A stretch of DNA of 64,000 nucleotides from the NCBI RefSeq assembly GCF_027247405.1, contig NZ_CP097463.1, positions 806,001-870,000 of the forward strand. The letters are read 5' to 3'. The notes beneath the pieces are model-generated. The model saw nothing but the letters and a program-made list of their open reading frames with translations, was not told the DNA's origin and ran no database searches. Shown piece by piece: positions 45,597 to 54,333 of this stretch (its first letter is position 1; the number at the start of each line of letters is the position of its first letter). A program made the position numbers and the translations under genes. The stretch comes from Jatrophihabitans cynanchi (GTDB lineage Bacteria > Actinomycetota > Actinomycetes > Mycobacteriales > Jatrophihabitantaceae).

Positions 45597-45616
45597 ATAC
45601 TACGAACTATGTAGTA
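45597..45616 (-). promoter_or_regulatory. -10 box TAGTAT overlapped by inverted repeat TACTAC-N7-GTAGTA
   Basis: TAGTAT (45597-45602), 6 nt, ATG 45590. A 6-bp inverted repeat separated by 7 nt covers the -10 element (45598-45603 and 45611-45616), a layout expected for a repressor site. The 180-bp gap to the next gene is otherwise featureless apart from low GC at its left side. Confidence 0.45.
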
Positions 45617-45770
45617 GATAACCGTCGTTCTCTAAACCTGCGCACAGGTCCTCTCAGCGCACCCTTGCGAACAGGTCGCCGCGCGGTTGCCGCCCTTGGC
45701 TCGCGCCGCTGGGGCGGAGCAGCCACGCGAAGGGCAGCAGCGCCCCGCGGGCGTTCGGCCGCGCCCGCCG

Positions 45771-46463
45771 CTACGGCAGCTCGAGTTCGGCGAGCACCGG
45801 CAGGTGATCGCTCGCGGCTGCTGCGTCCGGGTGCTCGATCACCCGAGCGGACCGGACGGTGACGCGCGGATCGACGAAGATGCCGTCGAGCGTCTGGTGC
45901 GGGTCCGCCGCGGTCGACGTGAACCCACTGACGGTACCTGCGGTGGCGAACGCGTCGGCCCGCGCCGCGGACACGGCCGCCCAGGTCCGCGATCCCGGCC
46001 GGTCGTTCAGGTCACCGGCCACCAGCACCGGGACGTCGGCAGGGACATGCGCGGCGATCGCCCGGTCGAGTTCGACGACATGCCGCAGTCGCGGCTCCTC
46101 GGCGAGATCGAGGTGCGTCCCGGCGACGGCAAACGTCGCGCCGGCCAGCCGCAGCACTGCGATCGCGGTGCCGCGCTGGTGCATCCTGGCGTCCTTGCTG
46201 AACCGCACCGCGGCCGTCGAGACCACGTCCACGCGCAGGTTGCACAGGATCAGGTTGGCTGCCGCCGGGCGTCCGCCACCTACGACGACGAGACCACTGC
46301 GGCGGGCCAGCTCCGCGCACAGCGAGCGCCAGCGCAGGAACCGCGGCGCCTCCTGCACACAGACCACGTCGGGTTCGACGGAACTGATCACCCGACCGAG
46401 CGCGGCCCGGTCATCGCGCATGGAACGGACGTTGTAGGTGAGCAGGCGCAGCGTGGTCGGCAC
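45771..46463 (-). CDS. Endonuclease/exonuclease/phosphatase family protein
   Basis: 230 residues. RLLTYNVRSMRDD, VVCVQEAPRF (metal Glu), VAGTHLDLAEEP, VLVAGDLNDRPGS and ASDHLPVLAEL are the conserved segments of the DNase I-like fold. Cytosolic, no signal peptide. Nucleic acid, phosphoinositide or other phosphodiester substrates are all possible. GTG start with CAGGAT 6 nt upstream; divergent from the next gene by 50 bp. Confidence 0.87.
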   Translation of the reverse strand: MPTTLRLLTYNVRSMRDDRAALGRVISSVEPDVVCVQEAPRFLRWRSLCAELARRSGLVVVGGGRPAAANLILCNLRVDVVSTAAVRFSKDARMHQRGTAIAVLRLAGATFAVAGTHLDLAEEPRLRHVVELDRAIAAHVPADVPVLVAGDLNDRPGSRTWAAVSAARADAFATAGTVSGFTSTAADPHQTLDGIFVDPRVTVRSARVIEHPDAAAASDHLPVLAELELP

Positions 46464-46500
46464 CGGCCCATCCTGCCCGATCGCTGTCGGTACCCCGTCG

Positions 46501-46506
46501 TAGCGT
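46501..46506 (+). promoter_or_regulatory. -10 box TAGCGT, leaderless start at 46514
   Basis: TAGCGT, 7 nt, ATG; no Shine-Dalgarno sequence. Confidence 0.5.
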
Positions 46507-46513
46507 GGCCTTC

Positions 46514-47308
46514 ATGTCCGAACGAGCTGATGCCTTCCGCGCCCTGCATGTCCCCGGTACTCCGCTGCTGATGCCCAATCCTTGGGACGTGGGCTCGGCC
46601 CTGCTGTTGCAGTCATTGGGCTTCGCCGCCCTGGCCACCACCAGCGGCGGGTTCGCGATGACGCTCGGCCGGCCGGACGGCAGCGTGACCCGTGAGGAGG
46701 CGCTCGAGCACGCGCGCGAACTCGTCGCCGCGGTCGACGTCCCCGTATCGGCCGACCTGGAGAACTGCTTCGCCGACGATCCGGCCGGCGTGGCCGCCAC
46801 CGTCGCCGCGGCAGTCGAGACCGGGCTGGCCGGCTGCTCGGTCGAGGACTGGAGCGGTGACCGGCTGTACCCGCTCGACGAGTCGGCCGACCGCGTCCGT
46901 GCCGCGGTCGAGGCCGCGCGCGGGCATCTCGTCCTCACCGCCCGCGCCGAGAATCACCTGCGCGGCCAGGACGATCTGGCCGACACCATTTCCCGGCTGC
47001 AGGCCTACCAGCAGGCCGGCGCCGACGTGCTGTACGCGCCCGGCATCACCGACCTGGGCCAGATCCGCTCCCTGGTCGCCGAGCTCGATCGTCCGGTGAA
47101 CGTGCTCGCCATGTCGGGCGGACCGTCGGTGGCCGAACTCGCCGCGGCAGGCGTGGCGCGCGTTTCGGTGGGCAGCGCGTTCGCGTTCACCGCCATGGGC
47201 GCCGTCGTCGAGGCTGCTCGCGAGCTGCAGCAGCAGGGCACCTACGGCTACACCGAGCGGGCGCGAACCGGGTCAACCGTGCTGCGCGCTGCCTTCGCGC
47301 CGAGCTAG
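46514..47308 (+). CDS. Isocitrate lyase/phosphoenolpyruvate mutase family protein
   Basis: 264 residues. LLMPNPWDVGSALLLQSLGF, TTSGGFAMTLGRPDG, VPVSADLENCFADDP and VEDWSGDRLYPLDE follow the PEP mutase/oxaloacetate hydrolase-like subgroup; the metal-binding Asp/Glu segment is intact (SADLEN). The substrate is unknown: members include PEP mutases, 2-methylisocitrate lyases and oxalacetate hydrolases, and no phosphonate genes are nearby. Convergent with the lipoprotein gene through a tandem repeat. Confidence 0.88.
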   Translation: MSERADAFRALHVPGTPLLMPNPWDVGSALLLQSLGFAALATTSGGFAMTLGRPDGSVTREEALEHARELVAAVDVPVSADLENCFADDPAGVAATVAAAVETGLAGCSVEDWSGDRLYPLDESADRVRAAVEAARGHLVLTARAENHLRGQDDLADTISRLQAYQQAGADVLYAPGITDLGQIRSLVAELDRPVNVLAMSGGPSVAELAAAGVARVSVGSAFAFTAMGAVVEAARELQQQGTYGYTERARTGSTVLRAAFAPS

Positions 47309-47313
47309 GTGTC

Positions 47314-47395
47314 GCGCCGAACTGGCTTTTCGCACCGAACTGGCTTTGGCACCGAACTGGCTTTTCGCACCGAACTGGGTTTTCGCACCGAACTA
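47314..47395 (-). repeat. 17-18 bp tandem array (5 units) anchored on a stop codon
   Basis: Minus-strand unit close to CAGTTCGGTGCGAAAAGC; CGA cores at 47318, 47336, 47353, 47371 and 47389, so periods 18, 17, 18, 18. The first unit begins with the TAG stop of the lipoprotein gene (TAG where later units have CAG). The array fills the gap between two convergent genes. Confidence 0.85.
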
Positions 47396-48019
47396 GTAGG
47401 TGTAGCCGCCGCCGGACGAGCCGACTGCCGACGACGCGGGCGCTGACGGGGTCGACGGTGCGGGCGCGGTGCCGGGCGCGGAAGCCACCTGCCAGGTGAA
47501 GTCCGTGCCGTCGAAGCTGTCGTGTGCCCCGTCGCCCTTCAGCTGGCCCGCGCCCTGGTCGATCGAGAACGTGTAGAGCGGCTTGCCGTCGAGCGCGACC
47601 TGTGCCGTGCCGTCCGGGCGCATGATCGTGCCGAGCATGCCGGCGAGCTGGCCGGGCGCGGTCGGGGTCTGCCCGGCGGCCACGGTCAACGGAACCCAGA
47701 TGGCGGTGCACGCGCTGCTCTTGCACAGCACCGTGCCGTGCTCTTGCGCGCTCTCGTACAGGGTGCGCCCGTCCGCCGTGGCCAGTACGCCGGAACGGCC
47801 GGCCTCGGTCCGAACGGTCACGGTGGTGCCGCTGGATCCGATGGTGCCGCTGGATCCGGTGCTGCCGGAACCGGTGGTGCCGGAACCGGTGGTGGCCATC
47901 CCGCCACCACCGGATCCGCTGCTGCTGCAACCGGCGAGGACAAGCGCGCCGAGCGCGCCGAGGAACGCGGCAAGGCGGGCGACGCGGTGCGAATGCCGAG
48001 AGGTGATTGCGATACTCAT
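47393..48019 (-). CDS. Exported lipoprotein with Yx(F/W)xxD-type repeats
   Basis: 208 residues. Signal peptide with lipobox LVLAGC (Cys31), then a low-complexity Ser/Gly/Thr linker, then two segments GRTLYESAQEHGT and GKPLYTFSIDQGAGQLKGDG that match the small repeated domain of secreted lipoproteins of unknown function, with SACTAIWVPLTV between them. The C-terminus is Ala/Pro/Ser-rich. Envelope-located. Codon Gly/Ser repeats near 40-65 make this stretch prone to slippage. Confidence 0.85.
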   Translation of the reverse strand: MSIAITSRHSHRVARLAAFLGALGALVLAGCSSSGSGGGGMATTGSGTTGSGSTGSSGTIGSSGTTVTVRTEAGRSGVLATADGRTLYESAQEHGTVLCKSSACTAIWVPLTVAAGQTPTAPGQLAGMLGTIMRPDGTAQVALDGKPLYTFSIDQGAGQLKGDGAHDSFDGTDFTWQVASAPGTAPAPSTPSAPASSAVGSSGGGYTY

Positions 48020-48123
48020 ATCCGGGACTACGTACCGGCGGCTGGTTCAGCTCAATGCGCCGTGCAATTGTTGCAATCGGGGCGATCGGTACACATCGAG
48101 TGATCCGCCCGGATCGTGCGGCA

Positions 48124-49125
48124 TCAACTCGACTTGCTCCAGTTCACCTTCACCACGCTGTCGTTCTCCTTGGTCGGTTCGGACAGCGACGCACCGCCCG
48201 TACCGGTCATCGTGATGAGCGAGGCGCCCGACAGGTTGTCGATGCTCAGGCTGCCGCCGGCGATGCACTCGTCGAAGTAGCACGCGGCGTAGTCGGTCAG
48301 GTTGGCGACCGAGCCGTTGACGGTGGGCCGCTCGACGATCCACTCGGCAACGTTGCCGGTCAGCGTCGTGCCGGACGGCGGCGTGATGTCGAACCGCGTC
48401 CCGACGCCGGTCGACTGGTTGCTGAAGCTCACGGTCGCGTGGCTCGTCGAGTCGGCGCAGATCAGGCAGTACATGACGTCGCCCGGCGAGACGGGCAGGT
48501 TCGAGATCTTGACCTCGCCGGCCGGGAACCACTCCCACCACGCGTACACCTGGGTCGAGGTGAAGATCCAGAACTTGGTGATCTGCGTTTCGGTGCCGGC
48601 CTGCAGCACGTCCTTGGAGTTCCAGCCGTCGATGCCGACCCACTCGGATGCGTAGTAGCTGCCGTCGACGCTCGAGTTGGGGCTGGGCACGGTCCACTGG
48701 CCGCCGACGAAGCGGTACGGCTTGTTCGCCGGTGCGAACACCGCCGCGCCCGACCAGTTCGTCGAGGTGGCGTTCGAGACGGCAGGTGCGGCGGTGGCGC
48801 TACGGCTCGCGCGCTCCAGACGCGCCGGTCCGTGGCTGATGTGTTCGTGGTGCTCGAACTCCGGCGTGATCCAGAGCTTGGTGCGGGTCACGGCGCGCTC
48901 CCACAGCTCGCGCGCGCCCGCCTCCTTCTCGGCGTCGGGACGGCGCGGCAGGCGTTGCGCCGCGAGCTGGCGGGCCGTGGCGGTCAGCGGGTCGAAGCCC
49001 TCGGGCAACGGCCCGAACCCCCTGATCCGGAAACCCTTCGACGTCAGCGTCTGTGGCACCGGCGCCGTCTGCAGGACATTGCCCTTCGGTCGGGCGCCCG
49101 GGTTGCGCGTACTGGTTGTGGCCAT
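48124..49125 (-). CDS. Family G1 glutamic endopeptidase (eqolisin-like) without signal peptide
   Basis: 333 residues. The G1 domain covers about 117-333: STNWSGAAVF, VGGQWTVPSP (likely catalytic Q143), SEWVGIDGWNSKDVLQAGTE, YAWWEWFPAGE and AEWIVERPTV (likely catalytic E261). The N-terminal 115 residues (TSKGFRIRGFGPLPEGFDPL, LTATARQLAAQRLP) have neither a hydrophobic core nor a Tat motif, so export by usual routes is not apparent, unlike fungal eqolisins. ATG 49125 has GGAGGG 6-8 nt upstream. Confidence 0.88.
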   Translation of the reverse strand: MATTSTRNPGARPKGNVLQTAPVPQTLTSKGFRIRGFGPLPEGFDPLTATARQLAAQRLPRRPDAEKEAGARELWERAVTRTKLWITPEFEHHEHISHGPARLERASRSATAAPAVSNATSTNWSGAAVFAPANKPYRFVGGQWTVPSPNSSVDGSYYASEWVGIDGWNSKDVLQAGTETQITKFWIFTSTQVYAWWEWFPAGEVKISNLPVSPGDVMYCLICADSTSHATVSFSNQSTGVGTRFDITPPSGTTLTGNVAEWIVERPTVNGSVANLTDYAACYFDECIAGGSLSIDNLSGASLITMTGTGGASLSEPTKENDSVVKVNWSKSS

Positions 49126-49257
49126 GAGTGTTCCCTCCTGGACTGGCGCGGGATTGCTGCCTGTTGCCAGAGGAGCGGCGGATCGGCGCTTCGATACCTC
49201 GTTGTCGCCGCCGGTGTCTACGCTGCGGTTCGTCGATCCCGGACGGAGCTGGTGAGC

Positions 49258-49647
49258 ATGACCAAGTACGTGATCGGGCCGGACGTCGCGCTGCGCCTGG
49301 CCGGCGAACGGGCCGGGGTGCGCGCCGAACTGGTCGCGCCCACGCTCATCCGCTCGCAGCTGCTGACGCTGCTGTTCCAGGCAGTGCGCCGCGGCGAGCT
49401 CACCAAGCAGGCCGCCGACGCGCAGTTGAACTACGTGCGCGGGCTGCGGATGCGCCTGCTCGGTGACCGCGTGCTGCAGGACGTCGCGTGGAAGATCGCG
49501 GACCGACTCGGCTGGGATGACACGTACGCGGCGGAGTACGTGGCACTCACCCAACTGCAGGCCGACGCGTTCATCACCCTCGATGAGCGGTTGGCGAACG
49601 CCGCGCGGGATGTCGTGACGATCGCGCCGATCGACGCGCTCTACTGA
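49258..49647 (+). CDS. PIN-domain-like protein (VapC-like)
   Basis: 129 residues. VIGPDVALRLA carries an N-terminal Asp, WDDTYAAEYVALTQLQADAF a central acidic cluster and ITLDERLANAARD the C-terminal Asp of the PIN nuclease pattern; fold assignment is by pattern only. No antitoxin gene is adjacent (upstream is the divergent peptidase), so it is an orphan or acts alone. ATG 49258 has GGACGGAG upstream; a GTG at 49252 is an alternative. Confidence 0.65.
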   Translation: MTKYVIGPDVALRLAGERAGVRAELVAPTLIRSQLLTLLFQAVRRGELTKQAADAQLNYVRGLRMRLLGDRVLQDVAWKIADRLGWDDTYAAEYVALTQLQADAFITLDERLANAARDVVTIAPIDALY

Positions 49648-49657
49648 CGCCGGACGC

Positions 49658-49663
49658 CATAAT
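49658..49663 (+). promoter_or_regulatory. -10 box CATAAT, leaderless start at 49671
   Basis: CATAAT, 7 nt, ATG 49671. This decides against the in-frame ATG at 49662, which overlaps the box. Confidence 0.5.
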
Positions 49664-49670
49664 GGCGCGC

Positions 49671-50612
49671 ATGCGTCCGTTCCGGTTCCTGGCCGATGTT
49701 CACGAGATCGTCACCGGCCGCGAGCTGGCCGCCCGCGCCCGTCGCGCCGAGCAGCTGGGCTATCACGCGCTGGTGCTGCCCGATCACCTGATCGGTCAGC
49801 TGTCCCCCGTGGTGACCATGGCGACGGTCGCAGCGGCAACCTCGACGCTGCGCGTGTCCGCATTCGTGCTGAACAACGATCTGCGCCATCCGGCCGTCCT
49901 GGCGCAGGATCTCGCGAGCATCGACGTGCTGTCCGGCGGCCGGCTGGACGTCGCGATCGGGGCCGGGTGGAACAAGCCCGAGTACGACGCGATCGGGCTG
50001 CGGTTCGACCCGACGCGGGTGCGGCAGGCGCGGCTGGCCGAGTCGATCACGGTACTCAAGGGGCTGCTGTCGGGCGCGCGGTTCAGCTTCACCGGCGAGC
50101 ATTACACGATCACCGACTACCCGGCCGAGCCCGTTCCGGTGCAGCGGCCACACCCGCCGTTCTTCATCGGCGGCGGCGGCCGGCGCACGCTGGCTCTGGC
50201 CGGGCGCGAGGCGGACACCGTCGGGCTGGCCCCGCGCATCCTGGCTGGCGGCAAGGTCGACGCCGCCTCGCTGACGCTGGCCGCGGCCCGGGAGAAGATC
50301 GAGTGGGTGCGCGCGGCCGCCGGTGCGCGCTTCGAGTCGCTGGAGTTCAACATCTACCCCTCGACCTGGCCGGTCACGATCACCGACGACCTGCACGGCG
50401 AGGCACGCCGGGTCGTCGACCACCTGCGCTCGCGCACCGGCGTCGAGCTGACCGAGGACGAGGTGATCGATTCGCCGCATGTGTTCATCGGATCGGTCGA
50501 CCGGCTCGTGGAGAAGTTCTTGCAGCTGCGCGAAGAACTCGGCATCACCTCGATCATGCTCGGCGAGATCGACGAGCTGCTGCCCGTGGTGGAGCGCCTG
50601 TCCGGCCGCTGA
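49671..50612 (+). CDS. LLM-class F420-dependent oxidoreductase
   Basis: 313 residues, luciferase-like TIM barrel. FRFLADVHEIVTGRELAARA, YHALVLPDHLIGQLSPVVTM, HPAVLAQDLASIDVLSGGRL (the conserved flavin-binding block), ELGAGW-type segment AIGAGWNKPEYDAIG and FIGGGGRRTLALAGREADTV are characteristic. Members use reduced coenzyme F420 for hydride transfer to unknown substrates and are numerous in mycobacteria and relatives. Start chosen by the leaderless -10 box. Convergent with the helicase gene. Confidence 0.9.
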   Translation: MRPFRFLADVHEIVTGRELAARARRAEQLGYHALVLPDHLIGQLSPVVTMATVAAATSTLRVSAFVLNNDLRHPAVLAQDLASIDVLSGGRLDVAIGAGWNKPEYDAIGLRFDPTRVRQARLAESITVLKGLLSGARFSFTGEHYTITDYPAEPVPVQRPHPPFFIGGGGRRTLALAGREADTVGLAPRILAGGKVDAASLTLAAAREKIEWVRAAAGARFESLEFNIYPSTWPVTITDDLHGEARRVVDHLRSRTGVELTEDEVIDSPHVFIGSVDRLVEKFLQLREELGITSIMLGEIDELLPVVERLSGR

Positions 50613-50636
50613 GCGATCGGGGTGCGACGGCACCGC

Positions 50637-53600
50637 TCAGGCGGCGCCGTCGCGGTCGGGCTCGAGGTCGTCGACGGCCGCCTCGATCGTGGTGCGGATC
50701 AGCGTGAGCCGCCGCTCGGCCGAGGCCAGTTCGTCGGCCCGGTCGAAGCGGTGCTCGCGCAGCGTCTGCCGCGCCCGCTCGGCGGCCCGTTCGGCCGATT
50801 CGGCTGCCGCCTCGACCTCGGCGATGCGGTCCTCGACGCGCCGGCGCCAGCGGCGCACGGCGGTGATCACGACACGCTCGGCGGCGGGCACCTCACCGCG
50901 GCGCAGTGCGCGAGCGGGCACGGTGAACTCGTCGACCGGGCGGTGCGCCAGCGTTACCCGCACCAGCAGGTCGTCCACCCGCGATACCCGCCATCCCCCG
51001 ACCGGAACGAGTTCGACGCCGAGCCCGGTCCACGGCGCGCGCTGCGGGGCCGCGGGTGCGGCCGGGTCGGGGTGGCGCACCCGCTGCACGACGGCGGCCA
51101 CGGCCACGCGGACGCCCACCTCGTTGTCGGTGACCGGGCCTGCCGCCGCCAGCCGCGCCAGGGCCGAACGCAGCATGCGCACCTGCTGGCCCAGGCGGTA
51201 ACACTCCCGATCGGCGGCCTGAGCCGCCCCGCGCGCCGCCGTCAAAGCCTGCGCGTCGACCGAGCGCAGGATCCGCAGCCGGGCGACCTCGGCGGCGGCC
51301 CGGGCCTCCTCGAGCAGCATCGGGTTGCCGGTGGCGAGCGCCTTCACCTCGGCGAAGGTCAACACCGCGTCACCGAGATCGTCCACGATGCGCTCGCCGG
51401 CGCCGCCGTGGAGCATGCCGCCGTGCAACTGCGCGATGAACCGCGCCTTGCGCTCGAGCGTCTGCCACATGTAGCCGTCGAAGGTGCCGCGGGTGACGTA
51501 ACGGATCACGTCGACGACCGGGTTGAGGTTGCCCGGACGCAGGGCGCGCCCCTCGCGCTGCTCGATGTCCGACGGCCGCCACGGTGCGTCGACGTGGTGG
51601 ACGGCGCGTAGCCGGGGCTGCACGTTGGCACCGGTGCCGAGCGTGTCGGTGGAGCCGAGCAGCACCGATACCTCGCCGGAGCGGCACGCCGCGAACAGCG
51701 CGACGCGTTCGGCCGCAGTGGTGGCCTCGTGTACCCAGCGCACCCGCTCAGCGGGCACGCCGCGCGCGACGATGGCGCGCCGCAGCCGTCCGTAGGTCTG
51801 CAGACCGTCGACGCGTGGCGTGCCCTGGTCACAGAAGACGATCTGCAGCACGCCCGGCACCTCGCTGCCGGCAAAGCGCGTCTCACCGTGCTCGGCGTGC
51901 AGCCGCGCGACGCGTTCGGCGACGGCGGACACTTTGGACGAGTCCTCCGATACGCCGACGAGCCGCGGATCGAGCGCCACTCGACGCCCGTCGCTGCACA
52001 GGGCCAGCATGTTGTCCTCACCGGGGACACCGTGCGCCCGGGTGCGCCGGATCTTGTCGGCCCGCAGTTGCAAGCTGGTGACGTACTCGCGCTGCCCGGC
52101 CGACGCCTCGCACACGACGGTGTCGTCACGGCGCTCCGGACGATCGAGACCGAGCGCAGTGCCCGGCAACACGTCCGCGGCGTCGGCGAGCATGGTGCGC
52201 AGCTCGGGCAGGTTGCGGATGCGCGAGGGGCGCTGCTTGATCCGGAACCCGGCACTGTCCGGCGCGACCTCCACCAGTTCGTCGTACTCGACGAACACCG
52301 CGGCCCAGGCGTCGAAGTGCTCGATGCCGGCGGCGGCGAGACGGTCGGGCTGGACGAAGCTCTGCCAGACGAACGTCTCGGCGATCGTGTTCGACCACGG
52401 GGTGCCGGTGAACAGCGCCAAACCGGGAAGCGGGCCGCGCCGCTCGCGCAGCAGTTGCGCCTTCAGCAGCAGGTCGGCCGCGCGCTGGGACGAGCCGAGC
52501 GAGATGCCTTCACGCCGCGACGTGGTCGGCAGCCGCTTGAAGTAGTGCGCTTCATCGACCAGCAACAGGTCGACGCCGAGCGCCTCGAAGGTGACCGGTG
52601 GCGGCGGCGTGGCGGCCGCCCTGGCCAGGCGCGCCTGCAGCCCGGCCAGGCGACGGCGCAGCACCGAACGCCCGTGCCGGCCGCCGCGTCCGCCGCGCAG
52701 TTCGGCCTCGGTCTGCGCGACCCGCTCGCCCAGCCAGGCAAGCTCCACCTCCGGCGTCACCGGCAGCGCGCTGAACGTGCCGTGCGAGAGGATCACCGCG
52801 TCCCAGTCGCCGGTGGCGCAGCGTGCCGCCAACCGGGTCCGCGAGGCGGCCCCGTCCTCGCCCGCGACGAGGAACCGGCCGAACGGGTACGCCTGCCGGA
52901 ACTCGCGCGCGGTCTGCTCGACCAGGTGTGCCGGGACGGTGACCAGCGGCTTGCGGGCGAGCCCGAGGCGGCGCGCGGTCATCGCCAGCACCGCCATCGA
53001 CCTGGTCTTGCCGGCGCCGACCGCGTGCGCGCACAGCGTGGCCGGCGTGGTCAGGGCACGCGCGACGATGTCGCGTTGCCACGCCCACAGGTCGATGCCG
53101 TCGGCCAGGCCGGGCAGCGTGAGCCGCGAGCCGTCCGGTCGGCGCGGCCGGTGGCTGGTGAACCGGCGGTTGTACTCGGCGACCAGTCGCTCGGTGCGCG
53201 CGGCGTCCTGCCACAGCCAGTCCACGAAGGCGTCCTGCAGCGCGCTCAAGCGGTCCTGCGCGGCGATGCTCTCCTCGACGTTGCGCCGGCTGACGCGCTT
53301 GCCCGGCACCGGGCCGGCAACGCGATCGACGACGATCGGGGTGCGCCCGTTCAGCCCGTGCGTCAGCAGGTCGTACGCGCTCATCCGCCCGGTGCTGTAC
53401 CGGCCGGCCGGCTCCTTGCCCTCGGGGACGATCTTCCAGAACGCTGCGGACGGCAGGTGCCACACCCGCGCCCGGCCACCGAGCACGTCGCGGATGAACG
53501 CCTCGACGTCCTCCGCGCCGATCCAGGGCGCGCCGAGCGAGACCGCGATCTCCAGCGGCCCGACTTGCGGCGGCAGGACGGGTTCGAGCAGTTCGACGTT

Positions 53601-54221
53601 GCGGCGGTAGCGCTCGTCGCCGGCTGCTGCGGCCCGCGCTGCGGTGAGCTTGGTCCGCACGTCGCCGCTGAGATAGTCCTCGACTGCAACGGGGGCGCCA
53701 CCGCGTTCCGGGTCGGCGACGACGCGATCGCCCAGGGCCGCCTCCGCCGCGGCCGTACCGGACAGCCCCAGCAGGCCGGCGACCCGGTCGAGGTCCAGCC
53801 GCCCCTCGCCGCGGCACACCATCAGCGCCTCGTCGGCATTGGCCACCCGGGCGGCGGGCTCGGGGCGGCCGTGCACCCGGCGCAGCAGGATCGGCGCGGG
53901 CGCAGCGCTGCCGGTCTGCTGGTCGAACACCTCCAGGGCCATCACCGCGTAGTAGTCGGGGTCCGCGCGGAAGCCGCCGAGGTCCGGGCGCCGCCACCGC
54001 AGCGCCGGCTGCCCGCTCTGCGGATCGATCGGGCCCTCGATCAGTTCGCCGCGGTTCAGCGGGCCGAACCGCGTTACGTAGTCGCGGTAGCGCTGCAGGG
54101 CAGCGGCCCGCGCCGGCGCGATCGCGGCGTCCTCGACGGTGGCGTCGGACTCGAGCGCGAGCAGCACGCGGGCGGCGCCGCGTAACTCGCGCAGTGCGCC
54201 GAGCTCGGACCTCTCCCCCAC
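50637..54221 (-). CDS. Large SF2 helicase related to the DarB-type plasmid/phage helicase family
   Basis: About 1194 residues. The N-terminal 300 residues (LNRGELIEGPIDPQSGQPAL, VEDYLSGDVRTKL, LGAPWIGAEDVEAFI) match the domain that precedes the helicase in plasmid and phage DarB-like proteins. Helicase motifs: CAHAVGAGKT (near 399), VDEAHYFKRL (near 555), FTGTPWSNTIAETF and QREGRALRPGN (near 888); a coiled C-terminus follows. The N6-adenine methylase half found in DarB is missing. GTG 54221 with GGAGAA about 10 nt upstream is used; a TTG at 54290 is possible. Chromosomal context has no transfer genes. Confidence 0.83.
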   Translation of the reverse strand: MGERSELGALRELRGAARVLLALESDATVEDAAIAPARAAALQRYRDYVTRFGPLNRGELIEGPIDPQSGQPALRWRRPDLGGFRADPDYYAVMALEVFDQQTGSAAPAPILLRRVHGRPEPAARVANADEALMVCRGEGRLDLDRVAGLLGLSGTAAAEAALGDRVVADPERGGAPVAVEDYLSGDVRTKLTAARAAAAGDERYRRNVELLEPVLPPQVGPLEIAVSLGAPWIGAEDVEAFIRDVLGGRARVWHLPSAAFWKIVPEGKEPAGRYSTGRMSAYDLLTHGLNGRTPIVVDRVAGPVPGKRVSRRNVEESIAAQDRLSALQDAFVDWLWQDAARTERLVAEYNRRFTSHRPRRPDGSRLTLPGLADGIDLWAWQRDIVARALTTPATLCAHAVGAGKTRSMAVLAMTARRLGLARKPLVTVPAHLVEQTAREFRQAYPFGRFLVAGEDGAASRTRLAARCATGDWDAVILSHGTFSALPVTPEVELAWLGERVAQTEAELRGGRGGRHGRSVLRRRLAGLQARLARAAATPPPPVTFEALGVDLLLVDEAHYFKRLPTTSRREGISLGSSQRAADLLLKAQLLRERRGPLPGLALFTGTPWSNTIAETFVWQSFVQPDRLAAAGIEHFDAWAAVFVEYDELVEVAPDSAGFRIKQRPSRIRNLPELRTMLADAADVLPGTALGLDRPERRDDTVVCEASAGQREYVTSLQLRADKIRRTRAHGVPGEDNMLALCSDGRRVALDPRLVGVSEDSSKVSAVAERVARLHAEHGETRFAGSEVPGVLQIVFCDQGTPRVDGLQTYGRLRRAIVARGVPAERVRWVHEATTAAERVALFAACRSGEVSVLLGSTDTLGTGANVQPRLRAVHHVDAPWRPSDIEQREGRALRPGNLNPVVDVIRYVTRGTFDGYMWQTLERKARFIAQLHGGMLHGGAGERIVDDLGDAVLTFAEVKALATGNPMLLEEARAAAEVARLRILRSVDAQALTAARGAAQAADRECYRLGQQVRMLRSALARLAAAGPVTDNEVGVRVAVAAVVQRVRHPDPAAPAAPQRAPWTGLGVELVPVGGWRVSRVDDLLVRVTLAHRPVDEFTVPARALRRGEVPAAERVVITAVRRWRRRVEDRIAEVEAAAESAERAAERARQTLREHRFDRADELASAERRLTLIRTTIEAAVDDLEPDRDGAA

Positions 54222-54333
54222 GCCGAACCATTCTCCACACAGCTCGGACAGGTTCGGCGCGGCGTTCCGGCAGCGCGCGTGTCCTACCAAGTCGGTCGTG
54301 AGAAGTCAGGCCGCTCGGCGGACAGTACGAGGT

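Noticed and set aside
49258-49647. VapBC module
   Set aside because: The PIN-like gene has no adjacent small antitoxin gene; upstream is the divergent peptidase, downstream the F420 enzyme.
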